Below are positions 39,401 to 48,681 of a stretch of DNA of 64,000 nucleotides, in pieces. Origin of the DNA: Odontesthes bonariensis (lineage: Eukaryota; Chordata; Actinopteri; Atheriniformes; Atherinopsidae); contig NC_134514.1 in the NCBI RefSeq assembly GCF_027942865.1, forward strand, positions 16,415,965 to 16,479,964, written 5' to 3'. The notes beneath the pieces are model-generated. The model was not told the DNA's origin, searched no databases, and saw nothing but the letters and a program-made list of their open reading frames with translations. The first letter of the stretch is position 1, and every line of letters begins with the position of its first letter. The position numbers were made by a program, and so were the translations under genes.

Positions 39401-42400
39401 GCTTCGAGACAAAGGGACAGAAGCATTTGTTTAACGTGAATTAGCTAAATCTGTTGTTCTCTCTCGTTTTCTCCCTCTAATCTGGTCGTCTCTGCTATTG
39501 TCGCGCTTCCTCTCCTCCCACAATCTAACCCCGCCGCCACCGTTTTCCATCCACTCATAAAGACCTTAAGAAAACGCCACAAAGAGGCTTCGTGAGACGC
39601 TGATGTGGTATTACAGAACGGTTACCCAGGTGAAAAAAAGAACCCAAGTATGTGTGTTTCTGGCTGAGCACCAGAGCCCCTAAAGACAGTAATTGTGGTG
39701 AGCTGTGTGATGGCACAGTGGTTAGATGTCTTTAATGTTGCAGGCAGTTTAATTACACCAAGTTAAACCCATTTTACACGCACACAAACATACACACAGA
39801 CACATACACACTCTACTGTGGCCTTGAAGCAGCTGATAATTAGAGTCTTGCGTTTCACTCTTCCCCTCTCCCACTCTGACTCGTTTGCTGTTGTGCGCCA
39901 GGCCAGCAGATTGCATGAGATTAAGGCCTGGAATCTGCATGAAGGGGGGGAGAAAAAAGACCACAAAAGAAAGATAAATAAATAAAGGAGTGGAAGTGAT
40001 TAATTAAAAATGCGTGCCTTGTGCAAATGAAAAGGATGGAAAAGAAAGGGAGGGACTGAGCGATAGAGAGAGAGAGAGAGGGGAAGGCAGGGATGAGCGT
40101 GTTCAGCCGAAGAGGCAGAGAAGCGCGCGGCGAGGAGGACGTGTCTCAACACCGCCAAGAGTTAGAGGAGTGGGTGGAGGAGAGAAAGGAGGAGAAGGAG
40201 ACGAAAGTTGTAAGTGTGCGTCTTTTGTGCTCCGTCTCGCAAGATGGATGGTTACATCCGAGAAAAGGCGTGGGTCTGACCGTGTGTTGGGAAGCTCCTG
40301 TCGTCTCATTTCAGACAGTGTGATGGTAGAATCGCTGCATGTTGGCTCTGCTCTCTCTGAGGTTTGTGTTTTCTACCAGATTGTGTGTGTATACAGGGTC
40401 TGAGCGCGCACTGCCATTATGTACTGATGCTGACTGTATCAGAAGAATCTCTGCACTGATTAAAATGTCCCGACCACATGTTAGATTCATGTACGTTGAA
40501 TCGTCTTTTGATGCCGTGCTCGTGTTAGATGCACTGTTGCTTAATATTTTCTGAAGAGGTTCGTTGATGTGTGGCTGTTTGTGTTGTTTACAGTTCTCAA
40601 GGGCTGCCGCCAACAGTTGTCTCACGGTTGAGTATTTACATTGTTGTTTTTGTTGAGTACACAGTAAAAATTGCCCTTCATATCTTCCCAAAGCACATGG
40701 TGATATCTTCAGATGTTTCGTTTTCACTCTAAAGCTCAGATACTCTATCACGTATGATGAAGGTAAATATCAAATTCTCAAATTTGAAAACAGTTTAAGC
40801 TGTCAGTTCTCAGCAAAACAACTTTAAATTGACTATATTTATTATCTAAACTATTAATCAGACAAGCACTGGAGTCTCCAGAATGGTTATGTAAAAACTA
40901 TACTTGTATATTTTCTAGATGAAATGAATGGACGATAAAGGTGGTTTGATAGAGATGATGCGCACGTTTTAAAGAGGTGCATCAAATTGTCTCGTTACTG
41001 TCGGCTCCTTTTAATTATCCCACTCCTGACTCTGTGAATTTCACTTTCATCTCCCTTTAACACTATGCTCGTTTCCTTTTGTGTCATCTTAAATATTACC
41101 CTATCTGCATATTTAATGCCTCCTGCCCTCCTGAAATAGGCTTTTGGATGAATACTGATGAGATCTGTGCTGGTCGACAGGTTAGAGGCTACTATGAGAG
41201 CAGGAAAACATTTTCCTGTGTTGTGCTTGAGTCCTGAGTTGATAAATAAAGATGTCCACCCCTCCAGCTGGGAGCTTTGTCAGTGATTTCATAATTGATG
41301 AGGATAATTGGCAGCTTATCTTCATTTGAAACCTGCTTCCATCATTTGATGTTTTAATTTCTTATCCTGGTAGAGAGCTAAAAGGGTCAATGTTTATGTA
41401 AGTTAATGAAAGAAGAAGCTGACTGACCATGTGAACTGTTACTACAGAAAATATCTGCTTTATTCATAGAGTTTATAGAGTGAAGAGCTCTTTGATGAGA
41501 TTAGACAATCTCTCTCACACATGCACACAAATATACTTGACCTCAGTCTCACAGTGGGCAACATGGAGTCTTGATGTGCCAATAATCAGTTTCCTTTCCT
41601 GTCTTTCTTCCTCCATCGGCCTCATGGGAGCTCATTAGTGAGCTCTGTAACATGTCGGACGTGCGTTTGAGCATCCACAGAGCTTGTTATGAGAGAACAA
41701 TAACGTGGAGCATTCGGAGGGAATTTATTGGGCAGTTTTCACGCACTGAACTTGGTACACAAGCTGCAGTTCGGGTTCAGCTGCAGTTCAGGTCCTCGCA
41801 GATTAAACCGCTGCCTCTCAGTGATGCTTTTACTGACCCACATGACCCACAGACTCAAAAACCGTGGATGAAGGATGTAAGCTGGGGATAAATTCGGGGC
41901 ATCACAGGAGAATTGAGGAGATTTAAGAATCAGACAGTTAGTGTTAGATGTTCTGCTCTGTGCTTTTCTTCATAAACAGCCCTGCACTCTTGGTCTCTTT
42001 AGGGGCTGCACGGAGGAGCATGAGATGAAGACCATGGAGCAGAAGCCGGAGCCTGAGCCTCTGGCAGCAGGATACCGACCTTCCCCTCGCCAAACATGGC
42101 GATGGGAAAGCTCACCCGTTCCTTCAGGGCTCCACAGTGCCCCAAACACCCAGCGATGGACCCCCATGGGGCCTCCACCTCCTCCAATGCTCCGCTCACA
42201 CAAGGCCCTGATGCCAGTTCCCTACAGAGAGCCACAGCACCTCACCTCCAAGAGGTACGCCCACATACTATCATACTGAAATAAGGGAGGTTTGTTTATT
42301 CTCTGTAATTACCTCAGATCTTTTTAATAGTGAAAAGGCGAATCTTATGGTGGGTAAAATCTAATGACCCAACATCTAAAACGCATTCGAATATCTAAGT

Positions 42401-45400
42401 ACACGAATAAACTCTGAGAATCAGAAGAAATTGGGATGTAAAATTTATAAACAAAACTCTGAAAGTACAGGCTGCGTTTTTGATGATTCTTTAAGAATTA
42501 GAAGAATAAAAATTATGGATGTAGAGACGTTATATAGAATACAAGATCCATTATCTCAAAGTCAGGTGGCTGTCAGTCGACCTAAATGTGTTTAATTTAA
42601 ACTAAATTAAATCTGTCGTGGCACATTTCTTAGTCTTAAATGTTGTTTTATGATACCCTATTCATCAGAGCTCCTAAAAAAAAGAGTTCTTAATCTAAAA
42701 GATATGTTGCCTGCTAGAAATATAAAGAAATAAATGAACTAAAAAGGAAATTATGGAATTGTTTTCTAACATGCAAGTGTTTAAGACAAAAGAAAACATC
42801 AAACAGCCCCCCCGAACATGTATGAAAGAGTGAAATTAAACAAACAATTGTTATCATATTATAATGATTATTATCAGGTTGGGAGATATTAATTTTCTAA
42901 ATAACAGAAATTCTGGCTGTAAATCATCTAAAGGCATTTTAGTGATTGGCTCCTCCTGAATAACGCCAGATAAATACTGTAAACAGGAGGATTTTGGAAG
43001 CACGACTCGGTTGATCTGCTGATGCTTTTGGAGTGATAAACATCCTCTGGACTAAGTGTAGACTAAGAACTACACTGTTTCAGTTCTCAACTGAGAACAG
43101 CTGGAAACTTGTGTTTACAGAAACTGATGGTTCATGTGAAGAAGTTGGACACAATCTGGTCTTTGTATGTTTTTCTTCTACTTGAACGAGAAGGATATTT
43201 CAGTGGGCGCTCCACACAGAGTAATCGGAGCTGGCGTCTCATTTTTTACCTCCACTCTGTGTTCTCCAGGCCGGTGAGCTACCCAGAAAACCACTACAGC
43301 CTGTCTCCTGCAGGAGGCGACAGAGTGCTGCCCTACAGAAACCCCTCAGCCAGCTTCTCCTCGCCCTCCTCAGGCCTGCTCGGCCTCTCCACTTTAGGAC
43401 CGCTTGGTATAACACCAGGCCCTTTTGTACACTACAAACCTTCACCCGACAGGTGTGTGCATGTGCGGCCTTTTGTTCCCCTGAGCTCTCCTCCATCACC
43501 CTTTGGATCCTGACTAAACATGTCAGATGTTACTCATAACAACTGTTTATTATGCCAGAGGCAGATTATATCGTTTTGAAAGAGAAGCTGAATAATGTGG
43601 CTGGTACGAGTCTGCAGTCAGAAATGTATGAACACGCTGCCTCCCAGAGGAAGGATCTGTTGTGTGGGTGGCTCTTCCTCACAGTGTGGAGGTTGATAAC
43701 ATCTCACCCAACCAGAAAAACCTGTTTTACTCAACTGCCATCAGGATGCTAAGCGGAAACTGAAAATCTCCTCCGATAATCAAACCTAAACTGTAATTTT
43801 AGTGCTTATTTAGGTCAAATTTTACCTTTGTGCATGCCTCAATCCTCTCATTGTTCTGCCTTTCTGAAAGACATTAATACATATTCATTTTACTACTGAA
43901 AATGGCACGAATATGCTCACTAACCATGACCGTCCTTTCTCCTACGATCTGTGCAGATTTGGTACAGCTCAGCGCCCCCTGCTGCCGTATGAGCCCCACT
44001 TCAGCGTGGACATCATCTCAAGTGGTGAGTCTTCATCGGGCTTCACGAGCCAGGAGAGCACGATGGAGCGCTGCAAAACAGGTACAAAGACTTCCTGTTT
44101 AGTTCCTTCTTTCCCTTTTAAGTAACTGTAATCAATGTTTTCAAATTAAAAAAGGATAACTTGACTGTTAACAGAAACACTTCTGTGGAATTTTTTTTTT
44201 AAAAGCTATAAAAGCCCACAGTTTAATAAGTAAGCCAAATCGCACAGAGAACATCAGCAACAGAGTGGAGTCTGTTCCAGATTGTTGCAGCAGGACAGTG
44301 AATATTAGACGGTCTACTCATCTGAACACAACTCCAGATGATGTGTAGTGTAGCTCCGTATCTGTTGTTTGCTGGCATGTTCACCAAATCAACTTAAAAG
44401 GTGATGATGCTGACCAGACTTCTCAGATTGGTTTCTGTGTTTGCTCAGTAGAGCAGAGATAGCAGAGTGTGATTTTGAGGGATGTTTAGTTTGGGGAGGT
44501 CAGTGTTTCAATGTGCTATAAGTATTTAATCCTCTTGGCCAACCATGGTGGTACGGTGTAATTTGCTTTAATCCTGAATGTGCGTGCTTTCTGTCTAGAG
44601 CCCCTCTGGCATGTCCCAGCATCATCGTCTCGAGGACCAGGTGGTGGAGGGGGGCAGAGGAGACTAACCAGACAGGATGGCCCAGGGAAAGACTCTCCGA
44701 ACAGACACTCGAAGGTCAGACTCGTCAACGGCCCGTCTCATTTGTTCTTCTGTAGCCTTCTCTTCTTCGCAGCCCGGCTGAGTCTGTCTGCCTGTTGTCC
44801 TCCTCAGGGTGAGACTCAGTACTCCAGCCACTCCAGCAGCAACACTCTGTCCAGTAACGCCTCCAGCAACCACAGCGACGAGCGCTGGTTCGACGGAGGA
44901 GCTGTGGCAGAGCGAGGAGGTGGTGGTTGTCTCGGCGACCCGGCAGATCCTGACGCCGACCTACTCAACAAAGGGGGCTCCAATGACAGCGGAATCGACG
45001 CCTCCACGCATTACAGCAACAGTCGCCACGGAAACATGTCCAACAACCTGTCCCACAAGCCCATGCACGTTTCTGCAACCTACAGCGGCATCCAGGAGCT
45101 GTGCCTGGGAGGGAGCGGCGGCGGGGGAGAGGTGAAGAGACGAGAATCTTCACCCATCATACCAGCTGCAGCCAATCAGAACAAAGGATACCGGACGAAA
45201 ACGTTCCCTCCTCCTGGCTCCAGCGCTGATAAAATGGATACTTTTAAACCCAGGTGAGGCGCCACGTCTCCGAGGAGATGCATCTTTGTTTCGAGAAGCT
45301 AACCTTTAACCTTTGTTAAAGACGGGGCAGAGATAGGTGCTGGTTTTTATCTTGTAGAGAGATGGAGTCTTGTAATTTAATGCTGCAAACTTAATGGATA

Positions 45401-48400
45401 ATGTGTCTACTTAGTAGATACGTTAGTGGGTGATTCTAACCCGCAGCGCTTTACACCTCGCCTGCAGATCAGTAGTCTGACACAAGAACATTTATTTTTA
45501 AAGGAAAGGAAAGAGCACATGAAGGATTATAGCAGCCTAATCCTTGTGAAACATGCAGATCATCATGAGATCTGTGCTTGTGGGCATGTTACTGCCACCT
45601 CCCCCTCATCATAAAAGCCTTCAGCCATGTAATACACAAACATACACAGGTTTTGACCACTCTGTGCGGGATTAAAACAATCTGTGTTTAAACCCCGACT
45701 GTCAACAATCCTAATGCTGCAGTCTGTGCCAGAGAGTGTCCGACCATCGCTGTACAGCATAATACTTTGATACAGAGGGCTTTAAAATGCTTAATCACAG
45801 GTAAAAAAGCATTGTGAAATACAGAATGGTTTGCTTACAGAGAAGCTGGATGATTTTTATCTCTTATTACAGATTACAAGATTTAATTTGGTGGTTTACA
45901 GACATTTCATGATGCTTCTCCAGCAGGCAGCACAGCAAGGAAGCTGAATAAGATGATTAAGCATAATAGTAGTAGTAGTAGTAGTACAGCTACCATCTGC
46001 TCTGTGTAGTGTGTAATTTTGGTGACTTGACAACACTATCTTGACTTTTATTTCACACTTTTATTCACTATCAGTTACGCAGAGGAAGGGAAAAGATAAG
46101 CAGTTACAAAACAAATAGAATAAATATATAAATATAAAAAAACTAAATTCAGCTCTCCCTCTGTACTAAATAAATGAATGAAGTACTTTTACTTGGGGAT
46201 TAGTTGGCCCTGAAGTTGCAGTTGTAGTTATTCACATTTTTCCACCACAGCCTCTGAAACACAGTGTGTGACAACATAATATATAATATTATGACTGAAA
46301 GAACTGTCGGTGCATTTTCCACCTTTACTGCATGTGGTTTATACTTCCAGTTGCCCTTTTTACCCACTGAATTAGTTTTTTAGACCCAAAAAAACAGGAA
46401 ATACATTCAAAAGTAATGGAATTTAAACTTTAGTGTTGTTTCTGACTTTGTTATGAATCTACAAGTTTATCGTCATGATCAGTAAGAGCCATCGATTTGA
46501 TCCTGTTTCGTTCATCATGTCCATTCATGAAGGGCGTACACACCGCAGGGTTATAAAACTCCAACGGCGGAGAAAGCGCGGCCTGTGCGAGCCTCTACCA
46601 CGACACCCACTTCAGCTCAGATGAACTCCACCCCTTTATCCAGCTCCGCCCCCAAGGCCTTTTATGGAAAGAGCAGACAAAGCGCCAGGCAGACAGACGA
46701 CGTCAGCCCGTCGCCTTCGAACGCAACCACAACGTCCAGCTCTGACAGCAGCAACAGCAAGAAGTAAGACTTGAGAGCTTTTACTGATCAGTGTTATTCT
46801 CCCTGAACAAAAAGAATGATCACGTTGCAATTCTTACACAGTATGAAACCGTTTCCAAACTGCCCAAAGAAAGCAGTCTTTACACGTAACCCTTCAACGC
46901 TGGATGCATCCAGTTTAACTGGCTCTGAGGACATGATTCACAGGCAAACCAGCACTGTAGGTGTAAGCGTGACTGTTTGTTGGCCTTTTCTCATGCTCCT
47001 TTCTTGTCTCTTCAGGCAGGTGGACACAAATTCAAAGAACGTGTTTGGACAACCTCGGCTCCGAGCGTCGCTGAGGGACCTGCGCTCGCCACGCCGAACA
47101 TACAAGAGCACCATCGAAGACGACCTGAAGAAATTGATCATCATGGACAACCCCGGAGAGACACCACAAAGAGATCCGGTGAGGCGCACACTTTCGTGCC
47201 AGACCGCCATCAGCAGTTGTACTGTCGCAGATGCGGCTCTGACCTCTGCGCCCCCTCTCCCTGCAGTCTCCCAGGCGCACCCTGCAGCGCACCTTTTCAG
47301 ACGAGTCCCTGTGCAGCGGGCGCAGAGATGCCAGCTTTGCCTGCTCTGAGAACCAGACAAACCCCACTGATGTGCTGTTCACCTGCACGCTGCCCACGCG
47401 CAGACACGCCGTCTCCTCCAACCACATGCAGAGCAAGAAGAGTGAGCGTTTGCGTCACACTGTGTCAGGTCGGAGACGTCAGCTGACGCGTGTTTACTAA
47501 CCACAGCCTCTCTGCTCCTCCCATAGTGCCTCTGTCGGCGTCAGAGTTGTCCCTTACAGAAGTGAGAGACAAAGTTCCCCCTTTGAGAAGGCTCGATCTC
47601 GGGCTGATGCCCCTCCCCGACACTGCCTGTGGGTTGGAGTGGTCCAGCCTGGTCAGCGCCGCCAAAGCCTACGAAGGTGAGGACAGAAACAACACCAAGA
47701 GATCAGGTTTGTCTGTGTGATTTATTTGACCAGCTGTAAAACTACACTCATGGGAATGAAAGAGGAGTCTGGGCCTGCATCTGCCTCTCTGCTTCCAACC
47801 CGTTTCTTTTCTGGGTCTCTCTGCTGTCCCTCGAGTCTTCTCAACAGACAAACACTCCCTCCATGGCCTTACCTGCTGCCACACACACCTGTGCAGAGTG
47901 ACTGTGTTGTGTTTCCCGGGTGATGCTACAGGGAAAAGACTCCTTCAGTCAGCTTTTTAAATATGTGACTGTGTGTCTCTGCTGCAGCACAAAGAGCCGT
48001 CTCCCTCTTCTCGCTGACTGAGCCGCAGGTCGGCGGTCCAGATGTGAGACCGGTCATCAGTCCAGTTCAGTTTCACACCCCTCAGACGCCACGGACCACG
48101 CCGACATTCAGTGGGTAGGTCTGCGGAGCACTCTGAGAACACAATTCATCCAAATGTTCATGGTTGTTAGTCCTGTTTGATGCTTCTGCTGCCACCTGCT
48201 GGTGGAATTTACACCCTTCTGGTTGTTCAGTCCTCTGTGTGTTCTCAGCGTCTGGTTGTGGCGTTTTGAATCTATGCCAAGTGATGTGTGTGTGTGTTTA
48301 CAGCGATGAGGTGCCCAATGATTTGTCCGGTCGGCTGACCCACCTGGAAGTGATGTTAAAACAACTTAACAATGATCTGGAGAGGGTGAGAATCTTTTGT

Positions 48401-48681
48401 CGTTTCTTTTTTTTTTTTTTAAATAAAGCTTTAAAAGTAAGAGTCATTATTATTTATTCCCTTATCTTTACGTTTTTCCACACCAGGAGAAGCAGGATAA
48501 AGTGGTGCTGCTCGCAGAGATGGCTAACCTGAGAGAGAACAACCAGCGCTTGCAGGAGGAGAGCCTGACCGCCAGCGAGCAGCTGCGTAAGTTCGGCGTG
48601 CTTTTTACCAGCCTCAACAAGACAGAAAGTGACCACGAGGCTCACTCTTTAACACACAAGGGCAGCTCACAGAGGGAGTGA
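26954..48681 (+). CDS. sipa1l3: sipa1l3, signal-induced proliferation-associated 1-like 3 (RapGAP scaffold), complete coding span
   Basis: Twenty-two exons, all with GT-AG borders and matching phases, join to 1768 codons; human SIPA1L3 has about 1781. Order: a disordered N-terminus with the family motif PKMGVRAR and, later, [11 protein letters not shown]; a RapGAP domain about residues 570-800 with the catalytic asparagine 'thumb' at N691 in RHIGNDIV; a PDZ domain about 936-1012; a long Ser/Pro-rich tail with the conserved [14 protein letters not shown] block; and a C-terminal leucine-zipper-like coiled coil about 1685-1745. In the family these proteins stimulate GTP hydrolysis on Rap1/Rap2 at junctions and the actin cytoskeleton; SIPA1L3 is linked to epithelial polarity and lens development. 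The start was chosen because the protein aligns from there and the exon follows a strong acceptor. SIPA1L1/L2 are alternatives but the N-terminal and tail blocks fit L3. Confidence 0.95.
27681..28656 (+). CDS. sipa1l3: sipa1l3 coding exon 2 (residues 158-483)
   Basis: Starts after TGCTCCAAG with VECHGGGG and continues with [57 protein letters not shown] and [16 protein letters not shown], all landmark blocks of the family N-terminus. Donor GTAAGA follows a phase-1 G. A Gly/Glu/Arg-rich insert (about residues 435-445) looks lineage-specific. Confidence 0.95.
28657..31433 (+). other. sipa1l3: sipa1l3 intron between coding exons 2 and 3
   Basis: 2.8 kb of AT-rich sequence with a poly-T run at about 29645-29664 and a (TG)n at about 29989-30005. 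No recognisable element, RNA gene or extra exon was seen. Confidence 0.8.
31434..31564 (+). CDS. sipa1l3: sipa1l3 coding exon 3 (residues 483-526)
   Basis: Encodes [20 protein letters not shown] and [12 protein letters not shown], the lead-in to the RapGAP domain. Acceptor CTTCACCAG, donor GTATGT; phases 1 in, 0 out. Confidence 0.95.
31565..34004 (+). other. sipa1l3: sipa1l3 intron between coding exons 3 and 4, with a MITE
   Basis: 2.4 kb intron. It holds a C-rich tract at about 32755-32766 and, near its 3' end, the TTAA-flanked MITE at 33497-33936. No further coding segment was recognised. Confidence 0.8.
33497..33936. mobile_element. TTAA-flanked MITE with inverted terminal repeats
   Basis: The left end TTAAAGCAATACTATGTAAC and the reverse complement of the right end TTAAAGCGATACAATGTAAC agree at 18 of 20 positions. 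The terminal TTAA on each side fits the target site of piggyBac or Kolobok transposases. The 440-bp interior has no transposase frame. It contains a duplicated GC-rich unit (CGGCCCGGGAG, twice, at about 33647-33671). It lies in a sipa1l3 intron about 70 bp from the next exon. Confidence 0.8.
34005..34193 (+). CDS. sipa1l3: sipa1l3 coding exon 4 (residues 527-589)
   Basis: Encodes [21 protein letters not shown] sequence and [19 protein letters not shown], the N-terminal dimerisation part of the RapGAP fold. Acceptor CACATGTAG, donor GTGAGT; phase 0 at both ends. Confidence 0.96.
34796..34970 (+). CDS. sipa1l3: sipa1l3 coding exon 5 (residues 590-648)
   Basis: Encodes [20 protein letters not shown], then NNEEASPAF and [20 protein letters not shown], core RapGAP sequence that is nearly invariant in Rap GAPs. 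Acceptor CATTGTAG, donor GTGAGA after a phase-1 A. Confidence 0.96.
35304..35407 (+). CDS. sipa1l3: sipa1l3 coding exon 6 (residues 648-682)
   Basis: Encodes [11 protein letters not shown], then [20 protein letters not shown]. This is RapGAP core just before the catalytic helix. Acceptor CTTTCTCCAG, donor GTAGGA; phases 1 in, 0 out. Confidence 0.95.
36881..37038 (+). CDS. sipa1l3: sipa1l3 coding exon 7, catalytic RapGAP helix (residues 683-735)
   Basis: Encodes [20 protein letters not shown], with N691 corresponding to the catalytic asparagine (N290 in Rap1GAP) that Rap GAPs use in place of an arginine finger. [19 protein letters not shown] follows. The catalytic residue is intact, so the domain should be active. 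Acceptor TGTTCCTCAG, donor GTAAAT. Confidence 0.96.
37122..37704 (+). CDS. sipa1l3: sipa1l3 coding exon 8 (residues 735-929)
   Basis: Encodes the end of the RapGAP domain ([47 protein letters not shown]) and the adjoining conserved module ([48 protein letters not shown]) found in SIPA1 proteins. Acceptor TTTCCTTCAG, donor GTGAGA. Confidence 0.96.
38450..38647. mobile_element. Half-MITE ending in a perfect palindrome
   Basis: Starts TTAAAGGCAGGGTAGGGGAT, the terminus of an abundant fish MITE family as I remember it, with internal sequence of that family (GTACAATCTAGGAAAAACAG). The expected right terminal repeat is absent; instead the copy ends in a 23-bp perfect palindrome (38601-38647). It lies 76 bp upstream of sipa1l3 coding exon 9. 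Confidence 0.6.
38601..38647. repeat. Perfect 23-bp inverted repeat with a 1-base centre
   Basis: The left arm, starting CAGTATCCAATCATTGTGAA and ending CGG at 38623, is exactly complementary to the right arm 38625-38647, with a single A between them. As RNA it would form a near-continuous hairpin in the sipa1l3 intron. Confidence 0.97.
38724..38822 (+). CDS. sipa1l3: sipa1l3 coding exon 9, start of the PDZ domain (residues 930-962)
   Basis: Encodes [20 protein letters not shown] and DGTVAE; the LGQLGF loop forms the carboxylate-binding edge of the PDZ groove. Acceptor CTCTGGCCAG, donor GTACCG, phase 0 at both ends. Confidence 0.95.
38917..39092 (+). CDS. sipa1l3: sipa1l3 coding exon 10, rest of the PDZ domain (residues 963-1021)
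   Basis: Encodes [34 protein letters not shown] and [16 protein letters not shown]; the second half of the PDZ fold. Acceptor TTTCCATACAG, donor GTGTGT after a phase-2 AG. Confidence 0.95.
39093..42002 (+). other. sipa1l3: sipa1l3 intron between coding exons 10 and 11
   Basis: 2.9 kb. It contains a GA-rich tract (about 40020-40210) with an (AG)n run at about 40067-40080 and an exon-like frame ending at a GTAAGT (see findings). Its phase does not fit exon 11, so it is not included in the coding model. Otherwise no feature was seen. Confidence 0.7.
42003..42254 (+). CDS. sipa1l3: sipa1l3 coding exon 11 (residues 1021-1105)
   Basis: Encodes [16 protein letters not shown], then a Pro-rich stretch ending [14 protein letters not shown], the counterpart of human PIVPFRESQPLHSKR. 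Acceptor TGGTCTCTTTAG, donor GTACGC; phase 2 at both ends. Linker between the PDZ domain and the tail. Confidence 0.9.
43270..43452 (+). CDS. sipa1l3: sipa1l3 coding exon 12 (residues 1105-1166)
   Basis: Encodes [32 protein letters not shown] and VHYKPSPDR, matching the human tail. Acceptor GTGTTCTCCAG, donor GTGTGT; phase 2 at both ends, so it could be skipped without a frameshift. Confidence 0.92.
43957..44081 (+). CDS. sipa1l3: sipa1l3 coding exon 13 (residues 1166-1208)
   Basis: Encodes [20 protein letters not shown] and [11 protein letters not shown], a conserved SIPA1L tail block. Acceptor ATCTGTGCAG, donor GTACAA after a phase-1 G. A CTCF-like motif (43971-43985, minus orientation) overlaps the coding sequence. 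Confidence 0.92.
44599..44714 (+). CDS. sipa1l3: sipa1l3 coding exon 14 (residues 1208-1246)
   Basis: Encodes [10 protein letters not shown], a Gly-rich stretch, then [15 protein letters not shown]. Acceptor TTCTGTCTAG. The donor GTCAGA is weak, and the following 93-bp intron stays open in frame (see findings). Confidence 0.9.
44808..45253 (+). CDS. sipa1l3: sipa1l3 coding exon 15 (residues 1247-1395)
   Basis: Encodes [43 protein letters not shown] and later [15 protein letters not shown]. Serine-rich, disordered tail conserved in SIPA1L proteins. Acceptor TCCTCCTCAG, donor GTGAGG after a phase-2 AG. Confidence 0.92.
45254..46532 (+). other. sipa1l3: sipa1l3 intron between coding exons 15 and 16
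   Basis: 1.3 kb, AT-rich. It holds an (AGT)n run at about 45967-45985 and nothing else recognised. Confidence 0.75.
46533..46763 (+). CDS. sipa1l3: sipa1l3 coding exon 16 (residues 1395-1472)
   Basis: The acceptor CCATTCATGAAG was chosen over the CAG at 46546-46548 because only 46533 restores the phase; it yields [14 protein letters not shown], close to human [31 protein letters not shown] and a Ser/Thr-rich run follow. Donor GTAAGA. Confidence 0.82.
47016..47178 (+). CDS. sipa1l3: sipa1l3 coding exon 17, conserved tail block (residues 1472-1526)
   Basis: Encodes [36 protein letters not shown] and [12 protein letters not shown], the most conserved part of the family tail. Acceptor TGTCTCTTCAG, donor GTGAGG. 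Confidence 0.95.
47267..47441 (+). CDS. sipa1l3: sipa1l3 coding exon 18 (residues 1527-1585)
   Basis: Encodes [20 protein letters not shown] and DASFACSE, then [15 protein letters not shown], counterparts of human [15 protein letters not shown] and PSDVLFTST. Acceptor CTCCCTGCAG, donor GTGAGC after a phase-1 A. Confidence 0.93.
47527..47676 (+). CDS. sipa1l3: sipa1l3 coding exon 19 (residues 1585-1635)
   Basis: Encodes [29 protein letters not shown] and [15 protein letters not shown], a near-invariant block preceding the coiled coil. Acceptor CTCCTCCCATAG, donor GTGAGG. Confidence 0.95.
47988..48114 (+). CDS. sipa1l3: sipa1l3 coding exon 20 (residues 1635-1677)
   Basis: Encodes [17 protein letters not shown] and [13 protein letters not shown]. 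Acceptor TCTGCTGCAG, donor GTAGGT after a phase-2 GG. Confidence 0.93.
48189..48202 (-). promoter_or_regulatory. CTCF-like motif, minus orientation
   Basis: Read on the minus strand it is CCAGCAGGTGGCAG, matching the degenerate CTCF core CCASYAGRKGGCRS at every position. Intronic, in the 3' part of sipa1l3. Binding is inferred from the motif only. Confidence 0.45.
48304..48385 (+). CDS. sipa1l3: sipa1l3 coding exon 21, coiled coil part 1 (residues 1677-1704)
   Basis: Encodes [20 protein letters not shown] and LNNDLER, with leucines in heptad spacing. Acceptor GTTTACAG, donor GTGAGA. Confidence 0.93.
48487..48681 (+). CDS. sipa1l3: sipa1l3 last coding exon, coiled coil part 2 and C-terminus (residues 1705-1768)
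   Basis: Encodes [18 protein letters not shown] and [18 protein letters not shown], the end of the leucine-zipper-like coil. A polar tail ([18 protein letters not shown]…) follows, unlike the short FAEIFCREKKEL end of human SIPA1L3 as I recall it. Acceptor TCCACACCAG; stop TGA at 48679-48681. Confidence 0.92.
   Translation, partial: EKQDKVVLLAEMANLRENNQRLQEESLTASEQLRKFGVLFTSLNKTESDHEAHSLTHKGSSQRE

Noticed and set aside
40311..40751. 146-codon minus-strand frame in a sipa1l3 intron
   Set aside because: Antisense, no recognised domain, no splice or promoter context.
46549..46763. Acceptor CAG at 46546-46548 for sipa1l3 exon 16
   Set aside because: It would start the exon in the wrong phase and reach a stop; the AAG at 46530-46532 restores the frame and matches human sequence.
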